DNA of 49,104 nucleotides from an uncultured Marvinbryantia sp. GTDB lineage: Bacteria; Bacillota; Clostridia; Lachnospirales; Lachnospiraceae. Below are positions 11,754 through 19,846 of the stretch, in pieces. Below the pieces are notes generated by a model. The model made no database searches, had not been told where the DNA came from, and saw only the letters and a list, made by a program, of their open reading frames with translations. Both the position numbers and the translations under genes were made by a program. The DNA lies in the NCBI GenBank assembly GCA_947630735.1, contig CANRIR010000014.1, positions 1-49,104 on the forward strand, in the 5' to 3' direction. Positions within the stretch are counted from its first letter, which is position 1. Each line of letters starts with the position of its first letter.

Positions 11754-11818
11754 CCCGGATTTCCCGGCGGGCGGCCCAAAAGAGCGGATGTTCTTCGGGC
11801 CGTTTCCGGAAGTCCGGG
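11754..11818 (+). other. Long intergenic hairpin between dnaK and dnaJ
   Basis: CCCGGATTTCC at 11754-11764 pairs with GGAAGTCCGGG at 11808-11818 (one G-U). After an internal loop a second stem pairs CGGCCC with GGGCCG. No T-run follows, so it does not look like an intrinsic terminator. It could stabilise the dnaK mRNA or reduce readthrough into dnaJ. Confidence 0.7.
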
Positions 11819-11861
11819 CATACTTGGGTTTTACAGCAGTCTTTTGGAGCAGGTGAGGAAT

Positions 11862-13046
11862 ATGGCAGAGACAAAGAGAGATTATTACGAGGTCCTCGGC
11901 GTGGACAGAAACGCGGACGAGGCGGCGCTGAAAAAAGCGTACCGCCAGCTCGCAAAAAAATATCATCCCGACATGAACCCCGGGGACGCCGAGGCGGAGA
12001 AAAAGTTTAAGGAGGCCTCCGAGGCTTACGCGGTGCTCTCGGACGCCGAGAAGCGCCGCCAGTACGACCAGTTCGGCCACGCCGCGTTTGAGCAGGGCGG
12101 CGGTCCGGGCGGTTTCGGCGGCTTCGACTTCAGCAGCGCCGATATGGGCGATATCTTTGGGGATATCTTTGGGGATCTGTTCGGCGGCGGCAGCAGAAGG
12201 CGTTCCGGGAACAGGCCCATGCGGGGCGCGAACCTGCGCGCCAGCGTGCGCATCACGTTCCAGGAGGCCGTGTTCGGCTGCGAGAAGCAGCTGGAGCTCA
12301 ACCTGAAAGATGAGTGCGCCACCTGCCACGGCACGGGCGCGAAGCCGGGCACCAGCCCGGAGACCTGCCCCAAGTGCGGCGGGCGCGGCCAGGTGGTCAT
12401 GACCCAGCAGTCCCTGTTCGGTATGGTGCAGAACGTAACCACCTGTCCGGACTGCGGCGGCACGGGCAAGATCATCCGGGAGAAATGCGCGGCCTGCGGC
12501 GGCAGCGGCTACACCTCCAGCCGCAAGACGATCAAGGTGACCATCCCGGCGGGGATCGACGACGGACAGAGCGTGCGCATCGCCGGCAAGGGCGAGCCGG
12601 GCAGGAACGGCGGGCCCAGGGGCGATCTGCTGGTGGAAGTGATGGTGCAGAGACACCCCAATTTCCAGCGCCAGGATATGAACATCTTTTCCACGGCCCC
12701 CATCACGTTCGCCCAGGCGGCTTTGGGCGGCGACGTGAAGATCAGCACCATCGACGGGGATGTGATGTACACGGTAAAACCGGGCACCCAGACGGACACC
12801 AAGATCCGCCTGAAGGGCAAGGGCGTCCCGTCCCTGCGGAACCGCTCCGTGCGGGGCGACCAGTATGTGACGCTGGTGGTGCAGGTGCCCACAAAACTGA
12901 ACAGCGAGGCGAAAGAGGCCCTGAAGGCTTTCGACGCTGCGACGGACCGCTCGCTCGGTCAGGATGCGGCAAAGCCGGAACCGGAAAAAGAGAAGCCGAA
13001 GAAAAAAGGCTTTATGGATAAGATCAAAGAGACATTCGAGGATTAG
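11862..13046 (+). CDS. dnaJ: Chaperone DnaJ (type I Hsp40)
   Basis: DnaJ stimulates DnaK ATPase and delivers substrates. The product has 394 residues. The J-domain contains the HPD motif (residues 35-37, [10 protein letters not shown]), then a Gly/Phe-rich linker with two IFGDIFGD-like repeats. Four zinc-binding CxxCxGxG motifs follow: [24 protein letters not shown] and CAACGGSG. The C-terminus is Lys/Glu-rich. The ATG at 11862 after AGGTGAGG is preferred over an in-frame codon at 11844. The gap to dnaK is unusually long and holds a large hairpin. Confidence 0.98.
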   Translation: MAETKRDYYEVLGVDRNADEAALKKAYRQLAKKYHPDMNPGDAEAEKKFKEASEAYAVLSDAEKRRQYDQFGHAAFEQGGGPGGFGGFDFSSADMGDIFGDIFGDLFGGGSRRRSGNRPMRGANLRASVRITFQEAVFGCEKQLELNLKDECATCHGTGAKPGTSPETCPKCGGRGQVVMTQQSLFGMVQNVTTCPDCGGTGKIIREKCAACGGSGYTSSRKTIKVTIPAGIDDGQSVRIAGKGEPGRNGGPRGDLLVEVMVQRHPNFQRQDMNIFSTAPITFAQAALGGDVKISTIDGDVMYTVKPGTQTDTKIRLKGKGVPSLRNRSVRGDQYVTLVVQVPTKLNSEAKEALKAFDAATDRSLGQDAAKPEPEKEKPKKKGFMDKIKETFED

Positions 13047-13049
13047 CCC

Positions 13050-14006
13050 ATGAGATACCGTAAATTTACATTAAAAACCCTGGCGGAGGCGGAGGACATC
13101 GTGATCTCCTCCCTGGCGGACGCCGGCGTGGAGGGCGTGGAGATAGAGGACAAAGTGCCCCTCACGGAGTCCGACAAACAGCAGATGTTTGTGGACATTC
13201 TCCCGCAGACGGCTCCCGACGACGGGGTGGCCTACCTGAGCTTTTACGTGGAGGAGGGCCAGGACGCCCAGGCGCTGCTTGCGCGGGTGCGCGAGGAGCT
13301 GCAGGAGCTGCGGACGTTCCTGGACATCGGGGAGTGCAGCATTACCGAGAGCGAGACGGAGGACAAGGACTGGATCAACAACTGGAAACAGTACTTCCAC
13401 CAGTTCTATGTGGACGACATGCTGATCATCCCCTCCTGGGAGGAAGTCAGACCGGAGGACGCGGACAAAATGATCATCCACATCGATCCGGGCACGGCGT
13501 TCGGCACCGGCATGCACGAGACCACGCAGCTTTGCCTGCGCCAGCTGAAAAAATACGTGACGCCGCAGACGGAGCTTCTGGACGTGGGAACGGGCAGCGG
13601 CATCCTCTCCATCGCGGCCTTAAAGATGGGGGCGAAGCACGCCCTGGGCACGGATCTGGATCCCTGCGCCATCTCGGCCGTGAAGGAAAACCTGGCGGCG
13701 AACGACATCCCGGAGGGCTCCATGGAGGTTATCCAGGGGAATATCATCGACGATCCGGCGGTGCAGAAAAAGGCGGGATATGCCCGGTACGACATTGTGG
13801 CCGCGAACATCCTGGCGGAGGTGCTGGTGGAGCTGACCCCGGCGATTGTGGATCATATAAAGCCGGGCGGCGTCTATATCACGTCCGGCATTCTGGACGT
13901 GCGTCTGGATCTGGTAAAGGAAGCCGTGCAGAAGGCGGGCCTTCAGATCCTGGAAGTCACAAGGCAGGGAGAATGGGCGTCCGTGACAGCCAGAAAGAAC
14001 GGGTAG
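13050..14006 (+). CDS. prmA: Ribosomal protein L11 methyltransferase
   Basis: PrmA trimethylates ribosomal protein L11 using S-adenosylmethionine. The product has 318 residues. An N-terminal L11-recognition domain is followed by the Rossmann methyltransferase domain with DPGTAFGTGMHETTQLCL and LLDVGTGSGILSIAA (motif I), and ILAEVLVELTP later. It starts 3 bp after dnaJ and its stop is 1 bp from rsmE, so the genes are translationally close. The order dnaJ-prmA-rsmE matches Bacillus dnaJ-yqeT-yqeU. Confidence 0.96.
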   Translation: MRYRKFTLKTLAEAEDIVISSLADAGVEGVEIEDKVPLTESDKQQMFVDILPQTAPDDGVAYLSFYVEEGQDAQALLARVREELQELRTFLDIGECSITESETEDKDWINNWKQYFHQFYVDDMLIIPSWEEVRPEDADKMIIHIDPGTAFGTGMHETTQLCLRQLKKYVTPQTELLDVGTGSGILSIAALKMGAKHALGTDLDPCAISAVKENLAANDIPEGSMEVIQGNIIDDPAVQKKAGYARYDIVAANILAEVLVELTPAIVDHIKPGGVYITSGILDVRLDLVKEAVQKAGLQILEVTRQGEWASVTARKNG

Positions 14007-14007
14007 C

Positions 14008-14745
14008 ATGAATCATTTTTTTGTGGATCCCTCCCGGATCGCGGACGGGACCGTCTGCATTTCGGGCGGCGACGTGAACCATATCAAAAATGTGCTTCGC
14101 CTGGGTGTGGGGGACGCCGTCAGCGTGTCGGACGGACAGGAGGACGTCCTGTACCTGTGCCGCATCACATCCGTGCAGAAGGACAGAGTGGAGGCAGTCA
14201 TTGAGAAGACGGAGAAAAAGGGCAGCGAGCTGCCCTCGCAGATCTTCCTCTTCCAGGGACTGCCTAAAAGTGATAAGATGGATCTGATCGTCCAGAAGGC
14301 GGTGGAGCTGGGAGCCTGCGAGATCATCCCGGTGGCGACCAGGCGCACGGTGGTAAAGCTGGACGAAAAAAAAGAGAAGGCGAAATGCGCGCGCTGGAAC
14401 GCCATCGCCGAGGGGGCCGCGAAGCAGTCCGGCCGCATGGTCGTGCCCCGCGTGTCGGAGCCGATGGACTTCGGGCAGGCGCTTTCTTACGCCCAAAAGG
14501 CCGACCGGCGGCTCATCCCCTACGAGCTTGCGCGGGATATGCAGGAGACGCGGAGCATTTTGGAAGATATCCGGCGGGGTCAGTCCGTGGCCGTGTTCAT
14601 AGGCCCCGAGGGCGGCTTCGAGGAGGAAGAAGTGCGGGCCGCGCGCGAGGCGGGCTTCGCACCCATCACCCTGGGCGGGCGCATTTTGCGCACGGAGACG
14701 GCGGGTCTGGCTGTGCTGGCCGTGCTGGGCTATTTGTTACAGTGA
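14008..14745 (+). CDS. rsmE: 16S rRNA (uracil1498-N3)-methyltransferase
   Basis: RsmE methylates U1498 of 16S rRNA. It is a SPOUT-class enzyme with a C-terminal trefoil knot. The product has 245 residues: an N-terminal PUA-like domain (HFFVDPSRI...), then the knot motifs VFIGPEGGFEEEEV and LGGRILRTETAGL that bind the cofactor. It begins one base after the prmA stop, and is the last gene of the conserved heat-shock block. Confidence 0.95.
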   Translation: MNHFFVDPSRIADGTVCISGGDVNHIKNVLRLGVGDAVSVSDGQEDVLYLCRITSVQKDRVEAVIEKTEKKGSELPSQIFLFQGLPKSDKMDLIVQKAVELGACEIIPVATRRTVVKLDEKKEKAKCARWNAIAEGAAKQSGRMVVPRVSEPMDFGQALSYAQKADRRLIPYELARDMQETRSILEDIRRGQSVAVFIGPEGGFEEEEVRAAREAGFAPITLGGRILRTETAGLAVLAVLGYLLQ

Positions 14746-14757
14746 GGAGCGAAAAAT

Positions 14758-15936
14758 TTGGAAGCATATTTGGATAATTCGGCGACCACACGCGCCCTGG
14801 ACTGTGTGGCGGATGTCGTGGTAAAGACCATGACGGAGGAGTTTGGAAATCCCTCCTCGCGCCATCAGAAGGGCGTGGAGGCGGAAAAGTACCTGCGGGA
14901 CGCCCGGGAGACGGTCGCCAAAACCCTGAAGGTGCAGGAGCGCGACATCTACTTTACCTCCGGCGGGACGGAGGCGGACAACTGGGCCCTCATAGGGGCG
15001 GCCCTCGCCAACCGCCGCGCGGGGAACCATCTGATCACCACCTCGGTGGAGCACGCCGCGGTGCTGCAGACCATGCAGTATCTGGAAGAACAGGGCTTCC
15101 GGGTAACTTATCTGCCGGTGGACGGCTGCGGGCGGGTCGATCCGGAAGATCTGAAAAACGCCCTCTGCCCGGAGACCATCCTGGTGTCCATGATGTATGT
15201 GAACAACGAGGTGGGCACGCGGCAGCCCGTGGAGGAGGCGGCGCGGCTGGCCAAAGCCTATGACCCGCGCATCCTTTTTCATACAGACGCCGTCCAGGCG
15301 TACGGGAAATACCGCATCTTCCCCAAAAAAGAGGGGATCGATCTGCTCTCGGTAAGCGGGCACAAGATCCACGGCCCGAAAGGGATCGGGTTTTTATATG
15401 TGGGCGACCAGGTTAAGATCAGGCCTCTGATCCTGGGCGGCGGCCAGCAGAAGGGCATGCGCTCGGGCACGGACAACGTGCCGGGGGCGGCCGGGCTGGG
15501 AGCGGCGGCCAGGGAGGCCTACACGGATTTCGAGGAAAAGACGGAGCGTATGAGAAGCCTGAAAAAGCGCTTTCTGGAGGGCCTGGCGCAGATGGAGAAC
15601 GTGTTTGTGCAGGGACAGGCGAAATACGCGCTGACCCGGCCGGAAGAGTGCGGCGCGCCCCACATTGTGAGCGCGAGCTTTCCGGGCGTGCGCAGCGAGG
15701 TGCTGCTGCACGCGCTGGAGGAGCGGCAGATCTACGTGTCGTCCGGCTCCGCCTGCTCGTCCAACAAAAAACAACCGGTCAGCGCCGTGCTAAAAGAGAT
15801 GGGCCTGCCCAAAGACCTGCTGGAGTCCACGGTGCGCTTCAGCTTCAGCGCCTACACTTCGCAGGAGGAGATCGACTACTGCCTGCGTCAGCTCGGGGAG
15901 CTTTTGCCCGCGCTTCGCAGATACCAGAGACACTGA
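14758..15936 (+). CDS. Cysteine desulfurase, NifS/IscS family
   Basis: This PLP enzyme takes sulfur from cysteine as a persulfide. The product has 392 residues from a TTG start, supported by GAGGAGCG 7 nt upstream. The PLP-binding lysine is in SVSGHKIHGPKG (K203) and the persulfide cysteine in SSGSACSS (C333). N-terminal YLDNSATT is typical. It lies directly upstream of thiI, as the dedicated desulfurase NifZ does in Bacillus, so its likely role is sulfur supply for 4-thiouridine and possibly thiamine synthesis rather than general Fe-S assembly. No iscU or sufU is adjacent. Confidence 0.93.
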   Translation: MEAYLDNSATTRALDCVADVVVKTMTEEFGNPSSRHQKGVEAEKYLRDARETVAKTLKVQERDIYFTSGGTEADNWALIGAALANRRAGNHLITTSVEHAAVLQTMQYLEEQGFRVTYLPVDGCGRVDPEDLKNALCPETILVSMMYVNNEVGTRQPVEEAARLAKAYDPRILFHTDAVQAYGKYRIFPKKEGIDLLSVSGHKIHGPKGIGFLYVGDQVKIRPLILGGGQQKGMRSGTDNVPGAAGLGAAAREAYTDFEEKTERMRSLKKRFLEGLAQMENVFVQGQAKYALTRPEECGAPHIVSASFPGVRSEVLLHALEERQIYVSSGSACSSNKKQPVSAVLKEMGLPKDLLESTVRFSFSAYTSQEEIDYCLRQLGELLPALRRYQRH

Positions 15937-15975
15937 CCCGCAAAACCAGCGCTTCCAGAAAAACGGGAGGAAACT

Positions 15976-17157
15976 ATGACATTTAAAACATTTTTGATCA
16001 AATACGGGGAGATCGGCATCAAGGGCAAAAACCGCTACCTCTTTGAGGAGGCCCTGGTCCGCCAGATCCGCCACGCGCTCAAGGCGGTGGAGGGAGAGTT
16101 CGACGTGCGCCGCGAACAGGGGCGCATCTACGTGGACTGCCTGTCCGAATACGACTTTGACGAGACGGCGGAGGCTCTGACGCGGGTGTTCGGCATCGTG
16201 GGCGTCTGCCCGGTCGTGGTGACCGAGGACACCGGGTTTGAGGATCTTGCCCGGGTGGTCATCGATTATGTGCGGCAGATGTACCCGGACCTGAATCAAA
16301 CCTTCAAGGTGGATTCCCGGCGGGCGCGCAAAAACTATCCCCTCGCCTCCATGGAGCTCAACGCGGCCTTAGGAGAGCGCATCCTGGACGCGTTCCCGGA
16401 TATGCGGGTGGATGTGCACACGCCGCAGATCCTGCTCTCGGTGGAGATCCGCGAAAAGATCTATCTCTATTCGCGCGTCATCCCCGGCGCGGGCGGCATG
16501 CCGGTGGGCACCAACGGCAAGGCCATGCTCCTGCTCTCCGGCGGCATTGACAGCCCGGTGGCGGGCTACATGATCGCCAAGCGCGGCGTGAAGATCGACG
16601 CGGTCTACTTCCACGCGCCGCCCTACACCAGCGAGCGCGCCAAGCAGAAGGTGGTGGATCTGGCCAGGATCGTCTCCCGCTACTCCGGCCCCATTATGCT
16701 GCACGTGGTCAACTTCACGGATATTCAGCTGTACATCTACGATCAGTGCCCCCACGAGGAGCTCACCATCATCATGCGCCGCTATATGATGCGCATTGCG
16801 GAGCACTTCGCGAAGGAGAGCGGCAGCCTGGGCCTGATCACGGGGGAGAGCATCGGCCAGGTGGCGAGCCAGACCATGCAGAGCCTTGCGGCCACCAACG
16901 AGGTGTGCACCATGCCGGTGTACCGGCCCCTGATCGGGTTTGACAAGCAGGAGATCGTGGATGTGTCCCTGAAGATCGGGGCCTACGAGACGTCCATCCA
17001 GCCCTTTGAGGACTGCTGCACCATCTTTGTGGCGAAGCATCCGGTCACAAAGCCGAATGTGAACGTGATCCGGCGCTCGGAGACGAAGCTCGCGGAAAAG
17101 ATAGACGCTCTGGTGCAGACTGCCGTCGAGACCGCGGAAAAGATCTGGATCGAGTAG
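15976..17157 (+). CDS. thiI: tRNA 4-thiouridine synthetase ThiI
   Basis: ThiI adenylates U8 of tRNA and inserts sulfur; it can also feed thiamine thiazole synthesis. The product has 393 residues: an N-terminal ferredoxin-like region, a THUMP domain (to about residue 165), then the PP-loop ATPase with LLSGGIDSPVAGYM. There is no C-terminal rhodanese domain, as in Bacillus ThiI, so sulfur transfer would rely on the adjacent desulfurase. GGGAGG lies 7 nt upstream of the ATG. Confidence 0.96.
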   Translation: MTFKTFLIKYGEIGIKGKNRYLFEEALVRQIRHALKAVEGEFDVRREQGRIYVDCLSEYDFDETAEALTRVFGIVGVCPVVVTEDTGFEDLARVVIDYVRQMYPDLNQTFKVDSRRARKNYPLASMELNAALGERILDAFPDMRVDVHTPQILLSVEIREKIYLYSRVIPGAGGMPVGTNGKAMLLLSGGIDSPVAGYMIAKRGVKIDAVYFHAPPYTSERAKQKVVDLARIVSRYSGPIMLHVVNFTDIQLYIYDQCPHEELTIIMRRYMMRIAEHFAKESGSLGLITGESIGQVASQTMQSLAATNEVCTMPVYRPLIGFDKQEIVDVSLKIGAYETSIQPFEDCCTIFVAKHPVTKPNVNVIRRSETKLAEKIDALVQTAVETAEKIWIE

Positions 17158-17171
17158 CACAGGAAAAAAAG

Positions 17172-17201
17172 AATAAGAAAAAACCTCCCGCATGGGAGGT
17201 T
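17172..17201 (-). terminator. Intrinsic terminator of the HPr-like gene, possibly bidirectional
   Basis: AACCTCCC (17182-17189) and GGGAGGTT (17194-17201) form a perfect 8-bp stem with a 4-nt loop. On the minus strand it is followed by a T-rich tract complementary to the A-rich 17167-17181. It lies between the convergent thiI and HPr-like genes. Confidence 0.85.
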
Positions 17202-17239
17202 GTCAGATTTCGGAAAAAGTGCGGAACCGCGTCCGCAGG

Positions 17240-17470
17240 TCAGATTATGTAGGGCTTCAGGGCTTCCAGCACGGCGTCTACATCTTCTTCAGCGTGAATA
17301 TTCAGCTCGATCGGTTTGGAAAGATCCAGGCTGAATATGCCCATGATGGACTTCGCATCGATAACGTACCGGCCGGATACAAGATCAAAGTCATTGTCAA
17401 ACTTTGTGATATCGTTCACAAAAGACTTTACCTTGTCGATGGAGTTTAAAGATATTTGTACTGTCTTCAT
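17240..17470 (-). CDS. HPr-like protein lacking the phosphorylatable histidine
   Basis: HPr is the PTS phosphocarrier and a catabolite-repression cofactor. This 76-residue protein aligns with HPr around the regulatory serine (DAKSIMGIFSLDL, S41, equivalent to Ser46) and has the expected length. The GxHARP motif with His15 is replaced by SIDKVKSF, so it should not carry phosphate to sugar permeases. This resembles Crh of Bacillus, which has only the serine site. A regulatory role is inference. GGGAGGT upstream and a terminator downstream support a single-gene unit. Confidence 0.85.
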   Translation of the reverse strand: MKTVQISLNSIDKVKSFVNDITKFDNDFDLVSGRYVIDAKSIMGIFSLDLSKPIELNIHAEEDVDAVLEALKPYII

Positions 17471-17504
17471 TGCGAAAGACCTCCCTTATGATTTGTTTGG
17501 TATT

Positions 17505-17533
17505 ATCTTACCCGCCGGAAAGGAAAAAGTCAA
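17505..17533 (-). promoter_or_regulatory. Promoter of the HPr-like gene
   Basis: On the minus strand TTGACT (17533-17528) and TAAGAT (17510-17505) are exactly 17 bp apart. The -35 element lies 1-2 bp from the mtaB start codon, so this promoter overlaps the mtaB translation-initiation region. Confidence 0.75.
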
Positions 17534-17534
17534 G

Positions 17535-18830
17535 ATGAAAAAGAAAAAAGTGGCGTTTCACAATCTGGGCTGCAAGGTCAACGCCTACGAGACGGAGGCC
17601 ATGCGGCAGATGATGGAGGAGGCGGGCTACGAGACGGTTCCCTTTGAGGAGAAGGCGGATATCTACATCGTCAACACCTGCACGGTGACCAACATCGCGG
17701 ACCGCAAATCGCGCCAGATGCTCCATCGCGCAAAGAAGAACAATCCCTCCGCCATCGTAGCCGCGGCGGGCTGCTATGCCCAGGCGGCGGGGGAGGCGCT
17801 GCTGGCGGACGGGTCGGTGGATATCGTGATCGGTAATAACTGCAAAAAAGATCTGGTGCAGATCTTAGAGGAGTACGCCTCCCAGAGGGAGGGCCTTTGC
17901 CGCGTGCCGGATATCGCCCGCACGCCGCAGTACGAAACTCTCTCGGTCAGCCGCACCGCGGAGCACACCAGGGCCTATCTGAAGGTGCAGGACGGCTGCA
18001 ACCAGTTCTGCAGCTACTGCGCCATCCCCTATGTGCGCGGGCGCGTGCGCAGCAGGGAGCTCTCCGATGTGGTGCGGGAGGTAAACACCCTGGCCCGAAA
18101 CGGCTATCAGGAAGTGGTGCTGACCGGTATCCACTTAAGTTCCTACGGCACGGAGCGAAAGGACGGCGCGGGCCTGCTGGATCTGATCCGGGCGGTGCAC
18201 CAGGTGGAGGGCATCCGCCGCATCCGCCTGGGCTCTTTGGAACCGCGCATCATCACGGAGGACTTTGCCCGCGCCCTGCGGGATCTGCCGAAGGTCTGCC
18301 CGCATTTTCACCTCTCTTTGCAGAGCGGTTGTGACGAAACCCTGCGCCGCATGAATCGGCGCTACGATACCGGGGAATACTATGAAAAATGTGAGATCCT
18401 CCGCCGCTTTTTCGAGCACCCGGCCCTGACCACAGACGTGATCACGGGCTTCCCGGGGGAGACGGAGGAGGAGTTCCAGAAGACCGTGGAGTTCCTGAAA
18501 AAAGTAAAGTTCTACGAGACGCACATCTTCAAATATTCCAGGAGGAAGGGGACGCGCGCCGACCGCATGGACCATCAGGTGCCGGAGGAGGTAAAAGCCG
18601 AGCGGAGCGCCATTTTGCAGAAGCTGAACGAGGCGCACCAGAGGGAATTTGAGTCGTATTATCTGGGCCGCCCGGTGGAGGTGCTCTTCGAGGAAAAGAG
18701 CGTGCAAGATGGCCTGGAGTACTATACCGGGCACACGCGGGAGTACATGACGGTCACGGTTTTGGCAAAGGGCCGGGACCTTCAGAACAAAATTTGTGAT
18801 TGTATTTTCGGGGACTCTGATGTACAATAA
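17535..18830 (+). CDS. mtaB: tRNA N6-threonylcarbamoyladenosine37 methylthiotransferase
   Basis: MtaB converts t6A37 to ms2t6A37 in tRNA using two [4Fe-4S] clusters and radical SAM chemistry. The product has 431 residues: the UPF0004 domain with NLGCKVNAYE and NTCTVTN, the radical SAM triad CNQFCSYC followed by AIPYVRGRVRSR, and a C-terminal TRAM domain. The NLGCKVN and CNQFCSYC forms favour MtaB (YqeV) over MiaB. AAAGGA is about 10 nt upstream of the ATG at 17535. In Bacillus mtaB directly follows rsmE; here nifS-like, thiI and the HPr-like gene intervene. Confidence 0.94.
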   Translation: MKKKKVAFHNLGCKVNAYETEAMRQMMEEAGYETVPFEEKADIYIVNTCTVTNIADRKSRQMLHRAKKNNPSAIVAAAGCYAQAAGEALLADGSVDIVIGNNCKKDLVQILEEYASQREGLCRVPDIARTPQYETLSVSRTAEHTRAYLKVQDGCNQFCSYCAIPYVRGRVRSRELSDVVREVNTLARNGYQEVVLTGIHLSSYGTERKDGAGLLDLIRAVHQVEGIRRIRLGSLEPRIITEDFARALRDLPKVCPHFHLSLQSGCDETLRRMNRRYDTGEYYEKCEILRRFFEHPALTTDVITGFPGETEEEFQKTVEFLKKVKFYETHIFKYSRRKGTRADRMDHQVPEEVKAERSAILQKLNEAHQREFESYYLGRPVEVLFEEKSVQDGLEYYTGHTREYMTVTVLAKGRDLQNKICDCIFGDSDVQ

Positions 18831-18862
18831 ACCAAAAGGAATTTGTTTGAGGACGCAAAAAA

Positions 18863-19120
18863 ATGGGCAAGATCAGCAATACACAGTATTTTCGGATGAA
18901 TCTTGATACGGAAGTGGGCGTGAAGGAAATTCTTGACCAGGTTTACAACGCCATGGTGGAAAAGGGGTACAACCCGGTCAACCAGATCGTCGGGTATATC
19001 ATGTCCGGGGATCCCACCTACATCACCAGCCACAACAACGCCAGGAGCATGATCATGAAGGTGGAGCGGGACGAGCTGGTGGAGGAGCTTCTGCGGGAAT
19101 ACATCAAGAACAGATCATGA
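18863..19120 (+). CDS. ireB: IreB family regulatory phosphoprotein (DUF965)
   Basis: IreB in Enterococcus is a small target of the Ser/Thr kinase IreK that affects cephalosporin tolerance; the Bacillus homologue is YrzL. The product has 85 residues, as usual, with conserved [20 protein letters not shown] and AR segments. The start has only a weak GAGG upstream. The stop overlaps the ruvX start (ATGA), matching the conserved ireB-ruvX-DUF1292 cluster of Firmicutes. Confidence 0.95.
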   Translation: MGKISNTQYFRMNLDTEVGVKEILDQVYNAMVEKGYNPVNQIVGYIMSGDPTYITSHNNARSMIMKVERDELVEELLREYIKNRS

Positions 19121-19566
19121 CGGGCACGAGGATCATGGGGCTGGATTACGGCTCCAAAACAGTTGGCGTTGCCGTCAGCGACGAGCTGGGCATCACGGCC
19201 CAGGGCATCGAGACCATCTGCAGGACGTCCGAAAACAAACTCCGGCAGACATGTGCGAGGATCGAAGCGTTAATTGAGGAATACAATGTTGGAGAGATCG
19301 TGCTTGGTTTCCCCAAGAATATGAATAACACGATCGGAGAACGTGCCGAAAAAACACTGGCCTTCCGCGAAATGCTGGAGCGGAGGACCGGTCTTTTCGT
19401 AGCCATGTGGGATGAACGGCTGACCACGGTGGAGGCGGAGCGCACGCTCATGGAGAGCGGCGTGCGCCGGGAACACCGGAAGCAGTATGTGGATAAGATC
19501 GCCGCGGTCTATATCCTGCAGGGCTATCTGGACTACAGGAGCTTACAAAAACAATCTGGAGAGTAA
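19117..19566 (+). CDS. ruvX: Holliday junction resolvase-like protein RuvX/YqgF
   Basis: This RNase H-fold nuclease family acts in pre-16S rRNA processing and is also called a putative Holliday junction resolvase. The product has 149 residues. [20 protein letters not shown] carries the first catalytic Asp; [17 protein letters not shown] and [15 protein letters not shown] are the other family motifs. The ATG at 19117 overlaps the ireB stop by 4 bp; an ATG at 19135 is an alternative. Confidence 0.95.
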   Translation: MTGTRIMGLDYGSKTVGVAVSDELGITAQGIETICRTSENKLRQTCARIEALIEEYNVGEIVLGFPKNMNNTIGERAEKTLAFREMLERRTGLFVAMWDERLTTVEAERTLMESGVRREHRKQYVDKIAAVYILQGYLDYRSLQKQSGE

Positions 19567-19567
19567 C

Positions 19568-19828
19568 ATGGATAAGATCAGGTTTCAATTTGCAGATTCC
19601 GAAGGATCTGCGGAATTTTTTGTACTGGAGGAGACCAGGATCAACGGTACAAATTATATACTGGTCACCGATTCCGAGCAGGGCGACGGGGATGCGCTCA
19701 TCCTGAAGGACCTGTCGGAAGACGGCGAGCAGGAAGCACTTTATGAGATCGTGGAAGATGAAAATGAATTGGAGGCAATTTCGAAGGTCTTCAGCGAGAT
19801 GCTGGAAGATATCGACTTGTCCTGTTAA
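19568..19828 (+). CDS. DUF1292 domain protein
   Basis: A small acidic protein of 86 residues with FFVLEETRINGTNYILVTDS, matching the DUF1292 family (YrzB in Bacillus), whose function is unknown. It starts one base after the ruvX stop, with GGAGAG just upstream. The genomic trio ireB-ruvX-DUF1292 is conserved, which supports the assignment more than any functional clue. Confidence 0.9.
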   Translation: MDKIRFQFADSEGSAEFFVLEETRINGTNYILVTDSEQGDGDALILKDLSEDGEQEALYEIVEDENELEAISKVFSEMLEDIDLSC

Positions 19829-19846
19829 AAAGAAAGGAGATTTTAT

